Origin: Prorocentrum cordatum
Lineage: Eukaryota; Sar; Dinophyceae; Prorocentrales; Prorocentraceae
Length of the DNA: 64,000 nt
Direction: 5' to 3'
NCBI GenBank assembly: GCA_963575745.1
Contig: CAUYUJ010005669.1
Location: forward strand, 959,628-1,023,627
Part shown: positions 1-11,476 of the stretch, one piece after another
How positions within the stretch are numbered: position 1 is the stretch's first letter
Layout of the letters: the number at the start of each line of letters is the position of its first letter
Translations under genes and position numbers: made by a program
The notes under the pieces: generated by a model
Seen by the model: the letters and a program-made list of their open reading frames with translations, nothing else
Database searches by the model: none
What the model was told of the DNA's origin: nothing

Positions 1-1284
1 GCGGACGAGGATCGATAGTGAAGTGCGCTTCTCGTTGGACGCCTGCTCGATCTTTAGGGCGATGTGCAAGGGGCCCTTGGAGAGGCACTGCAGCCGCGGG
101 AACGCGACGCGGAGAGCGGTCTCCATTGAGATGGGCGCATCCGAGCATATCATGCGCACCTGTCTGGCGCCGTTCTCGTTGCCAACGGCTTCAAGAAGAG
201 CCTTCTGGGCGTGCTTGAAAGCCTCGGACGGCGCTGGTTGCACCAAGAGAACAGAGTCCATGCACTGAACAGAGAGCTGCGCGTGGACGCCCTGCTTTCG
301 ACTGCCACCTATGAGAACGCCGGCCACGCGCTGACGCCGACCCTGGCCGCGCCGACCCTGTGCCCAGCATCGGTGCGTGCACAGAGTCGGCATTGCCAGG
401 TTCGGCGCATGCGCATAATTGGCATTCCCATTACCTCCATGAGCCCCATGCTGCGTCTGGTACAATACCGACAATAGAGTTGAGTACTGCCCGTCAATGC
501 CAATGACAGTCTTGTCTGCGCCCTCGCGGCATTTCGCGATCATGTTTCTGATGCTGCAATTTCTCAACAACCCCTCTACGAAAGTCAGATGAATGCGGGG
601 ATCGTATGGGAAAAGGTAACGGGTAAAACCTGCGGCGTCCTTCACGTGAGCCCAGGCCCGCTTCTTGGACTCTTTGGTGTCTGGGTGGAGTAACGCGGCC
701 AAGAACGAAGCCAAGAAATCATTTGTACAACGGTAATGCTCACTGACTCGGTGATACTTTGGTGCGTCCTCGCTCCGGATATAACGAGTGCGTTCCCTGG
801 CATCGAGCAGGAGCACCGTGTATCGATCGGAGTCAGTCTTCCTCAGCTGGTGATTGACCTCGTTCCAAGATGGAGACTCCATGCACCCATTCCGGATGAA
901 ATCAGCACTCCGCGAAAGTAGTGAGGGCGGACTGGTCTCATCTGTGCCCGCAGCCCAGAGGCTCACAAAGCGCCGACATAAGGCTGAGTGGTTCCACATC
1001 GCATGGATCACGCGCGTATGTTTGTTCGACGCGCCACAGAGCGTCGCCCCGACGTGGGTATTGCTCATGTGCGAAATCAACTTCTCCCTTCGTTGGAAAG
1101 TCCTGAAGGGGCACATCGGGCAGTGCCACAAATCATCCTGTCGGGCAGTGCCAGCGCTCTCCGCGTCGCGGAGGGTCGACAAGGTAGCTTTGGCTTCTTG
1201 ATCAAGCATCGCTCTGAGCTCTCGCCAATGCCTGTAATTCTCGGCGAAACTGATGAGTACTTCAAAATCAGATAAGTCGCGCAT
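1..1284 (-). pseudogene. MULE-like DDE transposase with C2H2 zinc finger, 3' truncated by window edge
   Basis: An uninterrupted minus-strand frame of 428 codons runs from an ATG at 1284 off the left edge. A C2H2 finger lies at residues 55-77 (C55, C58, H72, H77). Further on, a segment reading VIGIDGQYSTLLSVLYQ holds a candidate first catalytic Asp (about D264). MICSDAPISMETALRVAFPRL holds a second (about D382), and GPLHIALKIEQ supplies a downstream His (about H407). The spacing and the SD...ALR..FPRL pattern resemble MULE-type transposases, which cut and paste DNA through an RNase H fold. The third acidic residue would lie outside the window. The same frame continues upstream only through a TGA at 1318-1320, so the gene may be broken or may start at the ATG chosen here. 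The family call rests on motif memory; the open frame is directly seen. Confidence 0.55.
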
Positions 1285-1317
1285 GCGAATGCCCAAATTG
1301 CGAGACAGGAGGGGCCC

Positions 1318-1830
1318 TCACAGCGTTCCCCTCTCAAATCCACAGGATCCAATTGGTAGGTCATGAGTAGAAAAACCATATGTTCCAGGGGGCGGAGATA
1401 CAACCTCCACCCTGTAGAGGGGCAGGCCCGACTTAAGGCGAGGCGCAGGCGCGCTCTGTTCACTAGCCTCTTGCAGGATTCGTGCTCTACGCAATCGTCG
1501 TGGGCGCAACCCGACGGCGCTGGAAGCTGCTTTCAGCCAGACAGTGGAGGCCGCTGCTCAGCGGCCCAGCTGCGGCGACTCAGGTGGTGATCGCAGTCCA
1601 TATCAAAGAAACACCGATGCTCTTCAGCGTGTTCCTGGCGATGCTCGGGGTGAGTTTGGGCCTGATGAGGGCGCAGCTCCTGTTCCTCCAGATCTTCGGG
1701 CTGCTGGAGAAGATGCGCTGGATGTCCGTGTGGCTCGTCATTATCAAGATGGCACTGCAGATGGTCATGCTCATGAGGTGTCTCTTGCTGCCCGGACGTC
1801 GCATCGCTATTGTGATTTTGTCGCGCTGAT
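1318..1830 (-). pseudogene. Degraded upstream coding region of the transposase-like gene
   Basis: Upstream of the transposase frame, minus-strand coding-like text continues but jumps between frames. About 1509-1321 is open in the transposase frame and ends at TGA 1318-1320. About 1463-1323 is open in a second frame. About 1800-1560 reads Gln/His/Glu-rich followed by a Cys/His-containing stretch (RCFFDMDCDHH) in a third. This looks like one 5' coding region with an in-frame stop and at least one frameshift, so the locus is probably a decayed mobile-element gene. An alternative is a series of short exons; I see no convincing splice sites. Confidence 0.35.
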
Positions 1831-2415
1831 CCTTTGGCTGCGGGCGCCGACCCGTGGTCGCTTATGGCCTATCGTGCTGTAAACTCGCATGTTGCAGAAG
1901 GTCATCCAGGTGGTCATCCTGGTGAGGATCGCACTCGTCGGCTCCACGGGTGTCGAACATCGGACGCCTGGTCCCGGGGATCAGGGGCACGGCAAGGGTA
2001 AGGCCTTCACCGAGGGTGCTAAAGATAACGTTGACGCCGCGCGCCGTGAGCCCTGGATTTGTAGGGCCAGCGCGCCGAGGCCCTTGGCGTGATAGAGACG
2101 GGCAGAGACCCAAAGAGGTTGCGGGTTCCGACAGATTGGCGTGAGGAGCAAGTCTGGGAACGCCCCCGCCTGGAACTGCCACGCGCTCGCTGTCGAGCGT
2201 GGCGGGAGGGGTGAATATGGGGTCCACTCCCGCTCCTGTCGCTGGTGTGTTAGCGCAATCAGCGAAGCGGCCAATCAAGTCCATTCTGATCCATTCCCAT
2301 GCAATCATATGCTCCTCCTCCTTCTCCTCTTCCTCCTCCGCCCTCCTGCCTCCCCCCTACTCTCTCATCCCTCCCCGTCCTTCCTCCGTCCCCCAACCTC
2401 TAATAGCCCTCCCTC
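1831..2415. other. No firm gene; uncertain minus-strand ORF
   Basis: A 148-codon minus-strand frame (2308-1862) with ordinary composition and a Met start is open here, but it has no domain I recognise. It lies upstream of the transposase remnant and could be its N-terminal part. The right end runs into pyrimidine-rich DNA before the TCA repeat. Confidence 0.25.
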
Positions 2416-2424
2416 CTCACCCCT

Positions 2425-2883
2425 CCCTCCTGCTCATCATCATGATCATCATCATCGTCATCATCATCATCATCAACAACAACAACAACATCATCATCAT
2501 CATCATCATCATCCTCAGCAGCAGCAGCAGCAGCAACAGGATCATCATAATCATCAGCATCAGCAGCAGCATCAGCATCAGCATCAGCATCATCATCATC
2601 ATCATCCTCATCAGCATCATCATCATCATGATCATCACCATCATCAGTATCAGCATCGTCATCATCATCGTCATTATCATCCTCGTCATCATCAGCATCA
2701 GCATCAGCAGCATCATCAGCATCAGCATCAGCATCAGCATCAGCATTGTCATCATCATCATCATCATACCCAGTACCATCCTCATCCTCATCATTATCAC
2801 CATCATCATCATCGTCAGCATCAGCAACATCGTCATTATCATCCTCATCCTCAGCATCATCATCAGCAGTGTCATCACATCAA
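2425..2883. repeat. (TCA)n / (CAG)n interrupted trinucleotide array
   Basis: About 460 bp of ATC/TCA repeats interrupted by CAG, CAA and CCT triplets. Every frame is open through it (poly-His/Gln, poly-Ile, poly-Met), which is an artefact of the repeat. Similar TCA blocks occur at about 3470-3716 and 59337-59817. Confidence 0.95.
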
Positions 2884-2994
2884 TGCAGGACGACGAATAA
2901 CATAAAAAAGATAGGGGGCGTCAACAAATATGTATTTGACTTCTATATGATTTCCCAACGGGAGGAGGACGATTAAAACATGTCTATGACACGT

Positions 2995-3155
2995 CGGCTC
3001 CATATAGAGCTCCATAGAGAGCTCCACCGAAGTCCACAGTGGCAGGGTCTGCATGGCGGCCTCGGGCCACTTTGGCGCACCCCTCACACGCTTCGCGGCC
3101 GCATAGGGAGCTCTACCGAAGGCCACAGTGGCAGGGTCCGCATGTCGGCATTCAC
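2995..3155. repeat. Two-copy tandem repeat, period about 90 bp
   Basis: The block around 3012-3060 (GAGAGCTCCACCGAAGTCCA followed by CAGTGGCAGGGTC) recurs about 90 bp later at 3102-3150 with a few differences (GGGAGCTCTACCGAAGGCCA). I see no coding sequence in 2886-3469. Confidence 0.75.
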
Positions 3156-3469
3156 AGCTGCACATGGTTGGGTCTTGCACCTCCTGATCCTCCACTTGCT
3201 ATAGGTAACTACAAAGCCGATCCGTTCGCCGTTGTAATTGCATCCCGCTGCTGTTGCACCCGCTCCTTTCTCCTTGACCCCCTCACTCCTAACCCTCCGT
3301 TTCGGCTCCGTCTGGCGCGTCGGCTGTCCGCGCGCGCGCCCGAGGACGGGAGGGGGGGAACGATTTAAAAAAGTGTCCCAGCCCGCGGAGGATTTATTCT
3401 AATCATCCTCTGGGGCGCCGCCGACGCAACACGACCCCCGGTCATGTATTGATCGTCATCCTGCATTAA

Positions 3470-3716
3470 GCATCATCATAAGCATCAGCAGCATCATCAT
3501 CATCCTAAGCATCGTCATCCTCATCAGCATCAGCATCCTCATCGTCATCAGCATCATCATCAGCATCATCATAATCCTAATCAACTCCATCAGCAACATC
3601 ATCACCATCATCATCAACAACATCAGCAGCACCGTCACCATCATCATCATGATGATCATCATCATCATCATCATCATCATCACCACCATCATCATCATCA
3701 TCGTCATCATCTCGTT
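3470..3716. repeat. Second (TCA)n array
   Basis: Imperfect TCA/ATC triplets with AGC and CCT interruptions, of the same type as the block at 2425-2883. Only compositional open frames cross it. Confidence 0.95.
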
Positions 3717-4239
3717 TCCTAGTCGCCCGTCTCCTCGAACAGGCCGGGCGGTGCTGCCTGCGCCCAGACGCCGCTGGTGGCCGGAGGAAGAGAATGGGAA
3801 CATGGATGAGGACGAGGGCGAGGAGGACCGAGCAACAACGGGAAATGCATGAAGACAAATGAAGAGGACGGTCCAGTTCGGCATTACAACAATCTGTGCA
3901 CGGCGAAAAGAGGCTGAGAACCGAGTCCAAGGCGCCCCAGATCAGGACAGAGGGGGGCAGAGACCTCAGTTCGAAGATGGAGGCATCGAAGCGAAATAGA
4001 CGAGGACTGGGCCCACAAGAGGAGGCCAAGGTAGGAGTGAGGATGGCTTCGCGTATTGGAGGATGTGGAGCTACAGACATTGGGGGGCCCGAGCTCTGCT
4101 CTCGCGTAAGCCGTTTCTGGCCTGCGAGTCGAAGCTTTTGACCCACACCGAAGAAAAAACGATCCCCTGATTATTGATGGCCGCGCCTTGCCACATGCGA
4201 AGGCGGGCGCGTGCAAGGCAACGCCGTTGCAGCTCTGAC
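3717..4239. other. No gene recognised
   Basis: Mixed-composition DNA. Short overlapping frames exist on both strands, but none shows a domain or splice context that I can support. Confidence 0.5.
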
Positions 4240-6347
4240 AACAACAATAAGAAAAAGAGGAGGAGGAGGAGGAGGACGGGCGGGGAATCACGTGGCACAT
4301 GGAACACCTATGACGGGAAAGAGGTTAAGCGATGCGACCACTCCGGGGCGCAGCGAAACACCCTCGCAAAACGGCAACACGCAAAAAAATGTCACGAACT
4401 ACGGCCCCAAAAATATAGCACGACAGCCGAGACGCTTTCCCGGACTCAGCGCGCAACCAAGTCCGCGGCTGGATGGCCCGGCACGCCGCGGAGAGAGGGA
4501 GGACAAAACAGAGAAGAAAAGACGCACGGGCAACGGCATCGGCAACCGCGTGAGAGCAGTGGGGCCCTGCCTGTTGCGGTGCGCCACACGGCGGCTGCGG
4601 CTGCCATGACGCGGGCGCGGAGCGTCGCGGGTCCCTCCCAGGAAATTCAAGCAACAGTGACACCTCGCGCGGACGCGGGGCCTCTAGGCCCAGCGGAGAG
4701 GAGGAGGAGGAGAAAGAGAAGGAGTCGGGAGGAAGGGCGGCAGGCAGGCAGGCACGCAGAAAGCAAGCGGGGGAGCACGGCCACGGGGCGCGAGCCACCA
4801 GGCGCCGCCAATTAGGCGGACGCGGGGCGGAAACGGCGGCGGGGGAGCTGGGGGGGCGGGTGGCCGCGAGGGCGCCTAAATCTAAATGGCGTCCGGCCTG
4901 CGGCCTGGCCAGCAGGTCTGGACCTACCGACGAACGGCCCCGCGCCAAAGTTCGGCGACGACGGCGGCAGAGAGGCGCCTGCGCCGCCACCCCCGTCCTC
5001 ACAGCCACGCCCACGCGACCATTCGGTCGCGAGTGCGCGGAGGATGACCGTCGTTCGGGGGCGAGGCCGGCCGCGACGCGTGAATGCCAGCGGTTGGCAC
5101 GTGATGTTTTGCCGCGCCAGAGCGTCTGCGCGCGCAGAAAAGCACTCGACCTTGCGCCGGCGCAAGGCGGCCGCGAAGTCTGGGCCTGCGGCCGCGGCGT
5201 CGGGCGACGTCAGCTGGTCGGAGCCGCGCGCCCGGCACCAGGCCAGCGCCACGGGCTCGGCGCCGCGGTCGCAAACTCTAGCGGCGTCGCGCGCCCGTCG
5301 CGCCACCGCGAGGTGCCCTCGCGCAGACTCCGCGCGGCTGCAGCACAGCGCGCGGGGCCCAGCCTGGCCCAGGAGGGCAGCGCCGCAGAGGCCGCGAGGG
5401 GGTCGAGAGGTCCTGCTGCGCCGACGCGAAGGAAGAGAGCCTCGTGCTTGGACGGGTTCCAGAGACAGGCGCGGTCGCAGTCAGGGTGCTCGAGGTTTTC
5501 GCGCCGCAGCGTCGCGCCGCGGCCCGCCCCCCCGGCGCCGGCTGCGGAGGTCGCGCCAGCCCGGCTCGTCGAGGCGGCGCAGGGCAGGGCCCCCCGCCGC
5601 AGTTGCAGCTGCCAGGCGCGTAGACAGGAGCCAGGGCATTCGCCCTCCTCGCCCTCGTCAGAAGGCACAGGTTGCAGCCGACGCCCCCGGGGCGGGCGCG
5701 GCGGCCCCTGGGGGCGGCCGACGGCGCCATCGCGCGCGGACCGAAGAGCGCAACCCACCGCGCCTCTGCGGGCGCGGCCACAACAGGGCGCCCCGCGCGG
5801 GCGGTGGGCCGAGGGCGACGCGCGCCGCGGACTCGTCTGCGCGCCGGTCGCGGGCTGTCACGAGGAGCCCCGAGTCGCCCGGCCCTCTCTCCGCGAGGCC
5901 CGTCGCCTCCTCGAGCGCGCAGAGCCTCGGGCAGACCCGGGCAGCCGCGGCCGGCAACGACGGCGGCGAACGAGGCCAGCGCGGCGGCCCGCGCGCCGAG
6001 CCCCCCCCAGCGCTCGCGTCGAGCGCGCTTCTCCCCCAGGCTGCGTCGGAGGTCGCCGCCGGCGACAAGCTAACCCGCCTCGCGGAGGTCAGTGCGGAAC
6101 TGCTGCAGGCCTTCGCTTCCCACCTTCCCCGCCAAGCCGGAGCCGGCGGGAGACTTTCGGCGCGTCGGCGCAGAGCCGCGCGAGCACCAGCTCGACGGCG
6201 GCGCGCCGAACCTCGAGCAAGGCAGGGCGAACGTCGCAGGCCTTGACGAACACGGCCCTGGCCCAGTCGCCAAGCGCGTCGGAGCCACCGACGGGCGCGC
6301 CGAGATGGAGCGCGGACCCTTCCAGGGAGAGCACTGCAAAAACAGTG

Positions 6348-6471
6348 CCTCCTCCTCCTCCTCCTCCTCCTCTTCCTCCTCCTCCTCCTCCTCCTCCTCC
6401 TCCTCTTCCTCCTCCCTCCATCCCTCCCTCCCTCCCTCCCTCCCCCCCTCCCTCCCTCCCTTCCTCCCCTC
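6348..6471. repeat. (TCC)n pyrimidine tract bordering the gap
   Basis: TCC/TTCC/TCCC repeats run directly into the run of Ns. A matching GGA-rich purine tract lies on the other side at about 6703-6833. These tracts probably caused the gap. Confidence 0.9.
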
Positions 6472-6571
6472 NNNNNNNNNNNNNNNNNNNNNNNNNNNNN
6501 NNNNNNNNNNNNNNNNNNNNNNNNNNNNNNNNNNNNNNNNNNNNNNNNNNNNNNNNNNNNNNNNNNNNNNN
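6472..6571. other. Assembly gap of 100 N
   Basis: Exactly 100 N, the usual placeholder for a gap of unknown size. Open frames crossing it are not meaningful. Confidence 0.99.
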
Positions 6572-7124
6572 GCGGGCGGCATCGCCTCCGCCCCGTCGCC
6601 GCCCGCCGCGGAGAAGTCCACCGCGCGGACGGGGAGCTGCCGGAGGTCGGCGGACCGCGGGCAGCGAAGGGACGCGAGGGGCATCGGGTCGGACGAAGAG
6701 CGAGGAGGAGGGCGAGGAGGAGGAGGAGGGGGAGGGGGAGGAGGAGGAGGGGGAGGAAGAGGAGGAGGAGGAGGAGGAGGAGGAGGGAGGGCGAGAGGAG
6801 GGGAGGAAGGAGGGGGAGAGGGAGGAGGTGGAGCACGAGGCGGTAGCCAGGACGGGTGGCCAGCGAGGGCCCAGCGGGGTTATGAAGCGAATCTCGTGGG
6901 AGGAAAAAAACTAGGTCCCCCACGCACTGCTTGCGCTTAGGGGGCCTGACTTCTTTCCAAAACAGCCGGGCATGCGGGCCGCTCTGGCCGCCATGTGGCC
7001 ACCGCCGACGCCTCGTCGCCGCCCCTCGCCTGGGCCTACGGGCCGCTCTGGCTGTCATGTGGCCGATGTCGCCGCCTCGTCGCCGCCCGCCGCCGCCCAT
7101 CGCCGCCCGTCGTCGAACCACTGT

Positions 7125-7725
7125 GTTGCAGTCGCGTTGCATTGCATTACAACGCTTTGCATTACAATGCTTTGCATTGGATTGCATTGCGTTACGTTGC
7201 TTTGCGATAGTTTGCACTGTGATGCATTGATGCGCATTGTCTTGCAGTGTGTTGCATTGATTTCACTGACTCGCATTGGTGTGCATTGTGTTGTTTTGGG
7301 GGTGTTGCCTTGCTTTGCGTTGACTCGTAATGCGTTGCATTGTTTTGTACTGATTTGTATTACGTATGAATTGTCTTTCGATGATTTGCATTGTGTTGCA
7401 CTTATTTGCCCTTTTCGGCAGTGCTCTGCACTGCTTTACACTATTGCCTTGCACTGCTCTGCAGTGATGTACATTGCTCTGCATTGATGCACATTGCTTT
7501 GCATTGCTTTGCAGCTTTGGGACTGAGCTGCAATGGCTTGCGTTGCGTTGCGTCGGTTTAAACTCGTTGCATTGGTTTACGTTGCTTCGCATTGCACTGC
7601 ATTGCTTTGCGTTGCTTGGAATTGCTTCGCACCGCATAGATTGCACACCATGGATTGCACCGTCTAGATTGCACCACATTAATTGCACAACCTAGGTTGC
7701 ACCGCATAAACTGCAAGAAATCACT
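7125..7725. repeat. Degenerate TTGCATTG array with about 10-bp periodicity
   Basis: Around 60 degenerate copies of a unit close to TTGCATTGNN follow each other with a spacing of about 10 bp. The last part (about 7636-7725) changes to a 14-15 bp unit of the form GATTGCACCNNNTA. The translated ORFs here are shadows of the repeat. Confidence 0.8.
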
Positions 7726-7730
7726 GCACT

Positions 7731-8799
7731 GTGTGGGGTCAATGCTGGCTAACATGAGCATAAAACTTCGAAGGTCCACGCTGATGTCTTGGATATGCGC
7801 TGGACACCCCCCCCGGCGGCGCCTTCTGCGCCGTCCCTGGCGCGCTCTAAGCGCCAGGGAGGGGGGCCCAGCGCCGATCCACAAACCCACGCGGACCTCC
7901 GAAAGCTTGAGTTTATGCAGTGTATTACTCTTTCATTTCCCCAGCCTCCCTGCCATTTGCGCCAGGGGGGCGCACAACCCCCACCGACAGCCCCTAATAA
8001 ACCTCCGTCGACGACGCGGACGGCAACCGCGCGCGCGCCCACGGCGCTCCGAGCACGGGAACGACGTGCCCACGAGGCGAGCCCACCCGGGTGGTGGTGA
8101 TGAGGTGGGGGGGGGTGGGGGGCAAATACCCCCGCGCCTGTCACGGCCGAGCAGGCACCAAACCTCCGACGTCGTGGCCCGCTCACGTATCGGATGCGGC
8201 GGGGCCGAAACGGACTGCATGCAGCAGATGTCAAAATGTGTGTCTAAGCGAGGGCCGACCGAGGGCCGAGGATCAGGGCGTCTGCACCTGTCTTACCTTG
8301 TGACGGCGCGGTCGGCATCGAATCAGGAGATCGGGCCGAATCGGACCGTGCGTCGGATCAGGCTGCATCGGCACATCATCGAAATCGAAGAGAACGGACT
8401 GCGTCAAGATGCACAACAACACCGTGCAATTACCGGGCCGCGTCGGATCGTCGGAATACTGAAATCGAACCTGGTCGAGCCAGTCAGAACTAATATCGGA
8501 TCGGACCGATCGAATCGAGATGGACCCTGGAGAGCCGAGGGTCAGGATTTTGCACTGGGTTTCCCTTCTGGGGCCTTCCTCCCCCTCTTGATCCGCATCT
8601 AATTCTTTAGAGGTCGATCCCGCCGCCCCCTACAGCGTCTCCAACATGGTTCGCAAAAGAATATGAGGGCCACGGGGCCATAGGTGATCCGCCGATCAGG
8701 CGTGTGAGTTTCTGAGAGCGTGGGCTTGAGCTTGGTCAAGCTTCGCTCTGCGAGGGGGGTCCCTATTTAACTGATGATTTATATGCTCGGCACCTGCGC
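7731..8799. other. No gene recognised; one short hairpin
   Basis: A 10-bp inverted repeat with a 7-nt loop lies at 7834-7860 (TCCCTGGCGC / GCGCCAGGGA). The remainder holds GC-rich DNA and degenerate TCGGATCGG-type words at about 8170-8530. The plus frame 7655-8602 is open but has no recognisable domain. Confidence 0.45.
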
Positions 8800-9668
8800 T
8801 CCCCCCAGGGGGGGAGGGGGGGACAGGAGAGAGGGTTGGGGGAGGGGAGAGGAAGGGACGATGGAGAAAAGGGGGGGGGGACAGGAAGACAGGGGCATTG
8901 CAGGTGGGAGACACAGAGACGGGTGGGAGGGGAAAGGAGAGAGGGGAAGGGGGAGAGGGGTTGGTGGTGACCTGAGAAATCAGGGGGGAGGGGGGACAGG
9001 GAGAGGGGAGGGGACAGGAGAGGGACGGGGGACAGAGAGAACGGGGGGGTCTCCGGGCGAAATGAATGGTTATGTGTCCGGGCCCGTTCGCTCCCTGATA
9101 GGGGGGGGGGGACAGGAGAGAGAAGGGGGGAGGGGGGGAAAGAAGCGAGGGGGGAAGGGACAGAGAGGGGACGGGGGGGGGAGCAGGAAGAGAGGGGGGG
9201 GACAGGAGAGAGCAAGGGGGGGGGGGGACAGAAGAGGGAGAGGGAGATGGGGGGGGGATACAGAGAGGGGGAGGGGTGACAGGAGAGAGTGGGGAGGGAA
9301 AGCCAAGGAGGGGATGTGTGGACATGTGAGAGAGAAAGGAAAGAGAGAGTGGGGGGGACAGGAGAGATGGTGGTACATGAGAGAGGGTGGGGGGGACAGA
9401 AAGACAGGGAGGGGGAGAGGGGGGGGGGCAGGAGAACAGGGGGGAGAGGGGTGACGGAGAGAAGGGGGGGGGGGAGGAGAGCGGGGGGGAGGACAGGAGT
9501 AGAGGGGGAGAAGGGGGAAGACGAAAAGGGGGGGGGCGCAGGAGAGAGGGAGGGGGGGGTCCACAGGAGAGCGGGGGGGTGGGACAGGAAGAGAGGGGGG
9601 GGACAGGAGAGAAGGGGACTGGGGACGGGGGTGGGGACAGGAGAGAGGGGGGGGGACAGGAGAGGGGA
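8800..9668. repeat. G-rich purine minisatellite (GGGGGACAGGAGAGAG-type unit)
   Basis: About 870 bp of G-runs alternating with ACAGGAGAGAG words on the plus strand. The repeat keeps all frames open (Pro/Ser/Leu-rich on minus, Gly/Arg-rich on plus), so the ORFs are compositional. Confidence 0.9.
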
Positions 9669-9672
9669 GGGC

Positions 9673-10251
9673 CAAGCTAGGTGCGCTCGCGTCATATCTG
9701 ACGTCCTACCCCTCCCTCCCATCCCTTACCATGGCGCTGATTTTTCTATCCGCGGACGCGTGTCGTAGCGGCCCTGTGGCTCCGCGCGCGCGTGTGTAGT
9801 GGGTGGTGGTGCGCGTGAGTGCGTGCGTGCGTGTGTGCGTGGTTGTCGTGGTGGTGGTGGTGGTGGTGGTGGTGGTGGTGGTGGCGGTGGTGGTGGTGGT
9901 GGTGGTGGTGCTGGTGGTGGTGTTGGTGCTCGTGCTGGCGGTGGTTGTGGTAGTGGTGGTGGTGGTGGTGGTGGTGGTGGTGGTGGTGGTGGTGGTGGTG
10001 GTGGTGGTGGTGGTGGTGCGGCGCGGTGGTGGCGGGCGGATGGGCGCGCGAGAAAGAGGCCCGCGCTGGGGCGAGAACGCCATCCTGAACGACGGAGGCC
10101 AAACACCGATCCAAAAATGAGGCCCACGCTGCAGCGGGAGCACGATTCGGAACGATTCGGGAGCAGAAATGAGGCCGGCGCCTCAGCGAGAGCAGCATTT
10201 TGGAAAAAAACGCAGGCGAAAACCCGTTTCCCGGGAATCCTGTGTAAAAAA
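9673..10251. repeat. Tandem duplication unit, copy 1 (left part), target of the LTR insertion
   Basis: From CAAGCTAGGTGCGCTCGCG at 9673 to the TAAAAAA at 10245-10251 this sequence matches 36982-37400 closely: the same leader, a GGT array and the same block around CACGATTCGGAACGATTCGG. It contains a (GGT)n array at about 9849-10017, longer than in copy 2. The right part of this copy resumes beyond the retrotransposon at 36870-36981. Confidence 0.85.
10245..10251. repeat. Target-site duplication of the LTR element, left copy
   Basis: TAAAAAA directly abuts the left LTR and recurs directly after the right LTR at 36870-36876. The uninterrupted paralogous site at about 37391-37405 reads TGTGTGTAAAACAACAG. 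Confidence 0.65.
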
Positions 10252-10513
10252 TCGAAAGTGAGCCTGGTAACTCAAATAGCATCCGATTCCGTAGACATCG
10301 GATGGCAAATAGCGTCCGGTATCGTACTGACGTGGTTCAGTAAGAGGAATGGACGGAAAAAATAGGATAAGATCGATGTAGTGATCTTTCCAGCACATAG
10401 CGAACATTCGCGGTGTCCGGGCAAATAGGGCGCGCGTGCCTTGAGCCAAAGGCAACGGCGCGCGAGCTATGCCCCCGGTACTATAACATCTCCCAAAGAG
10501 CTACCCTTAAAGT
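10252..10513 (-). repeat. 3' LTR (left copy)
   Basis: 262 bp, nearly identical to 36608-36869. It begins TCGAAAGTGAGCC and ends CTACCCTTAAAGT on the plus strand. It does not show the usual TG...CA ends at these limits. No polypurine tract is present on the sense strand next to its inner end; the adjoining sequence is purine-rich on the other strand. Contains a GC-rich hairpin with a spliced-leader-like core at 10440-10458. Confidence 0.85.
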
Positions 10514-10893
10514 CGGGAGGGGAGGAGACGGAGAGCATAGCCGCGCAGCCGTTAGGCTCTACAAAGGCCGCGCGCACAACTGCTTGCAAGAAAGAAAACA
10601 GTGTGTACAGTCTGGCCTAACACCAGACTGTAAGGCGAGTTTCCTCGCAAAGCATTTCACGCAAATACAAGATAGCCCCTTCGAATGATGAAAGGCTATC
10701 GGCTCAGTTAGAGGCAAGCCAAACGGGCTATACCTCACCGAGCAAATATGTATTAAGGCAAAGAGCCTGAGTGATATAAAGCCGGCTCGTTGCCAGGCGT
10801 GAAATGTAAGGCTCGTTTCCGAGCAACTAGAAGGGCGCCTCTGTAGTAGGCGCCCATGCTGGCAAATTGGACCGCGGGGGCAACAAGGACTGA
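10514..10893 (-). other. 3' untranslated region of the retrotransposon with hairpins
   Basis: Between the RNase H stop and the LTR. It holds a perfect 10-bp inverted repeat at 10606-10632 (TACAGTCTGG, 7-nt loop, CCAGACTGTA). It also holds two copies of the dispersed GNAA hairpin (stems starting at 10635 and 10811), showing that the hairpins also occur outside coding sequence. Confidence 0.6.
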
Positions 10894-11476
10894 CTAAAAT
10901 TGATTAGACTTGGGTTTGTTTCTGTCCTCGGGACCCCGCAAGGGAACACACTGCTTCACGTCATACTTGAATGACCGAGTGCCTGACATCACTTCCAGAA
11001 GCAGCTCCCGATCGATGCTTCCCGTTGTATGCCCGTCTGCGGTCATATCCCTAGTATCACACCACTGCACGTTATGTACTATACCTATACCCATGAGCTC
11101 ACGTATCCAACTGATATGTCCAAGAAGAGCCCGCTCTGTCGGTATCTTAAGATCCCTGCTCGATAATGATTTATAAACGGACTCGGCGTCTATGGTAAGA
11201 GAGACTTTGATAGCTAGGCCTCCAACTTCACGCATATCTCGTAGTTGTCGTGGAGTCAGAGCTCCTGCCTTAAGCTCGTGGAGAGTGATGAGCGTAGGGC
11301 AATAACACTCATCGAGGTTATGCGCAGCTGCGAGTGCCTCCGCAGCGTAGCTGGACCTCACCTGCAGTCGGTGTGATTTGCATAGTCCGTCACAGAGGTG
11401 AACGACGGACTTGCCTTGAGGCGAGTTTCCTCGCCGTAGTACATTAGCCCCGCGTATGCCGTAGCCCTTGGTCTCA
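10894..11476 (-). pseudogene. Copia RNase H remnant
   Basis: Minus-strand reading from just after the deletion junction through KGYGIRGANVLRR, SHRLQVRSSYAAEALAAA, TIDAESVYKSL and VQWCDTRDMTADGHT to a stop at 10894. The DAESVYKSL and WCDTRDMTADGH motifs are typical of the RNase H end of Copia polyproteins, which degrades RNA in the RNA:DNA hybrid during reverse transcription. The frame is shifted relative to the upstream pol frame at about 11475, and the RT palm plus the start of RNase H are missing. A dispersed hairpin (11421-11434) encodes RGNSP at the junction side. Confidence 0.8.

Larger units (their letters stand above)
4240..7110. other. Very GC-rich block around an assembly gap, no firm gene
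   Basis: About 2.9 kb of extremely GC-rich sequence. Long frames are open on both strands at once (for example plus 4860-6914 through the gap and minus 7217-5658), as expected from the scarcity of stop codons at high GC. The translations are Arg/Ala/Pro/Gly-rich without recognisable domains. I do not call a gene. Confidence 0.5.

Noticed and set aside
2141-2905. Long ORFs with poly-His, poly-Ile or poly-Met
   Set aside because: They are translations of the TCA array in different frames.
4860-6914. A 684-codon plus-strand ORF
   Set aside because: It crosses the 100-N gap, the opposite strand is equally open, and the product is Arg/Ala/Pro-rich without domains. High GC explains it.
8763-9722. 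A 319-codon Pro/Ser/Leu-rich minus-strand ORF
   Set aside because: Product of the G-rich minisatellite; no start context or domain.
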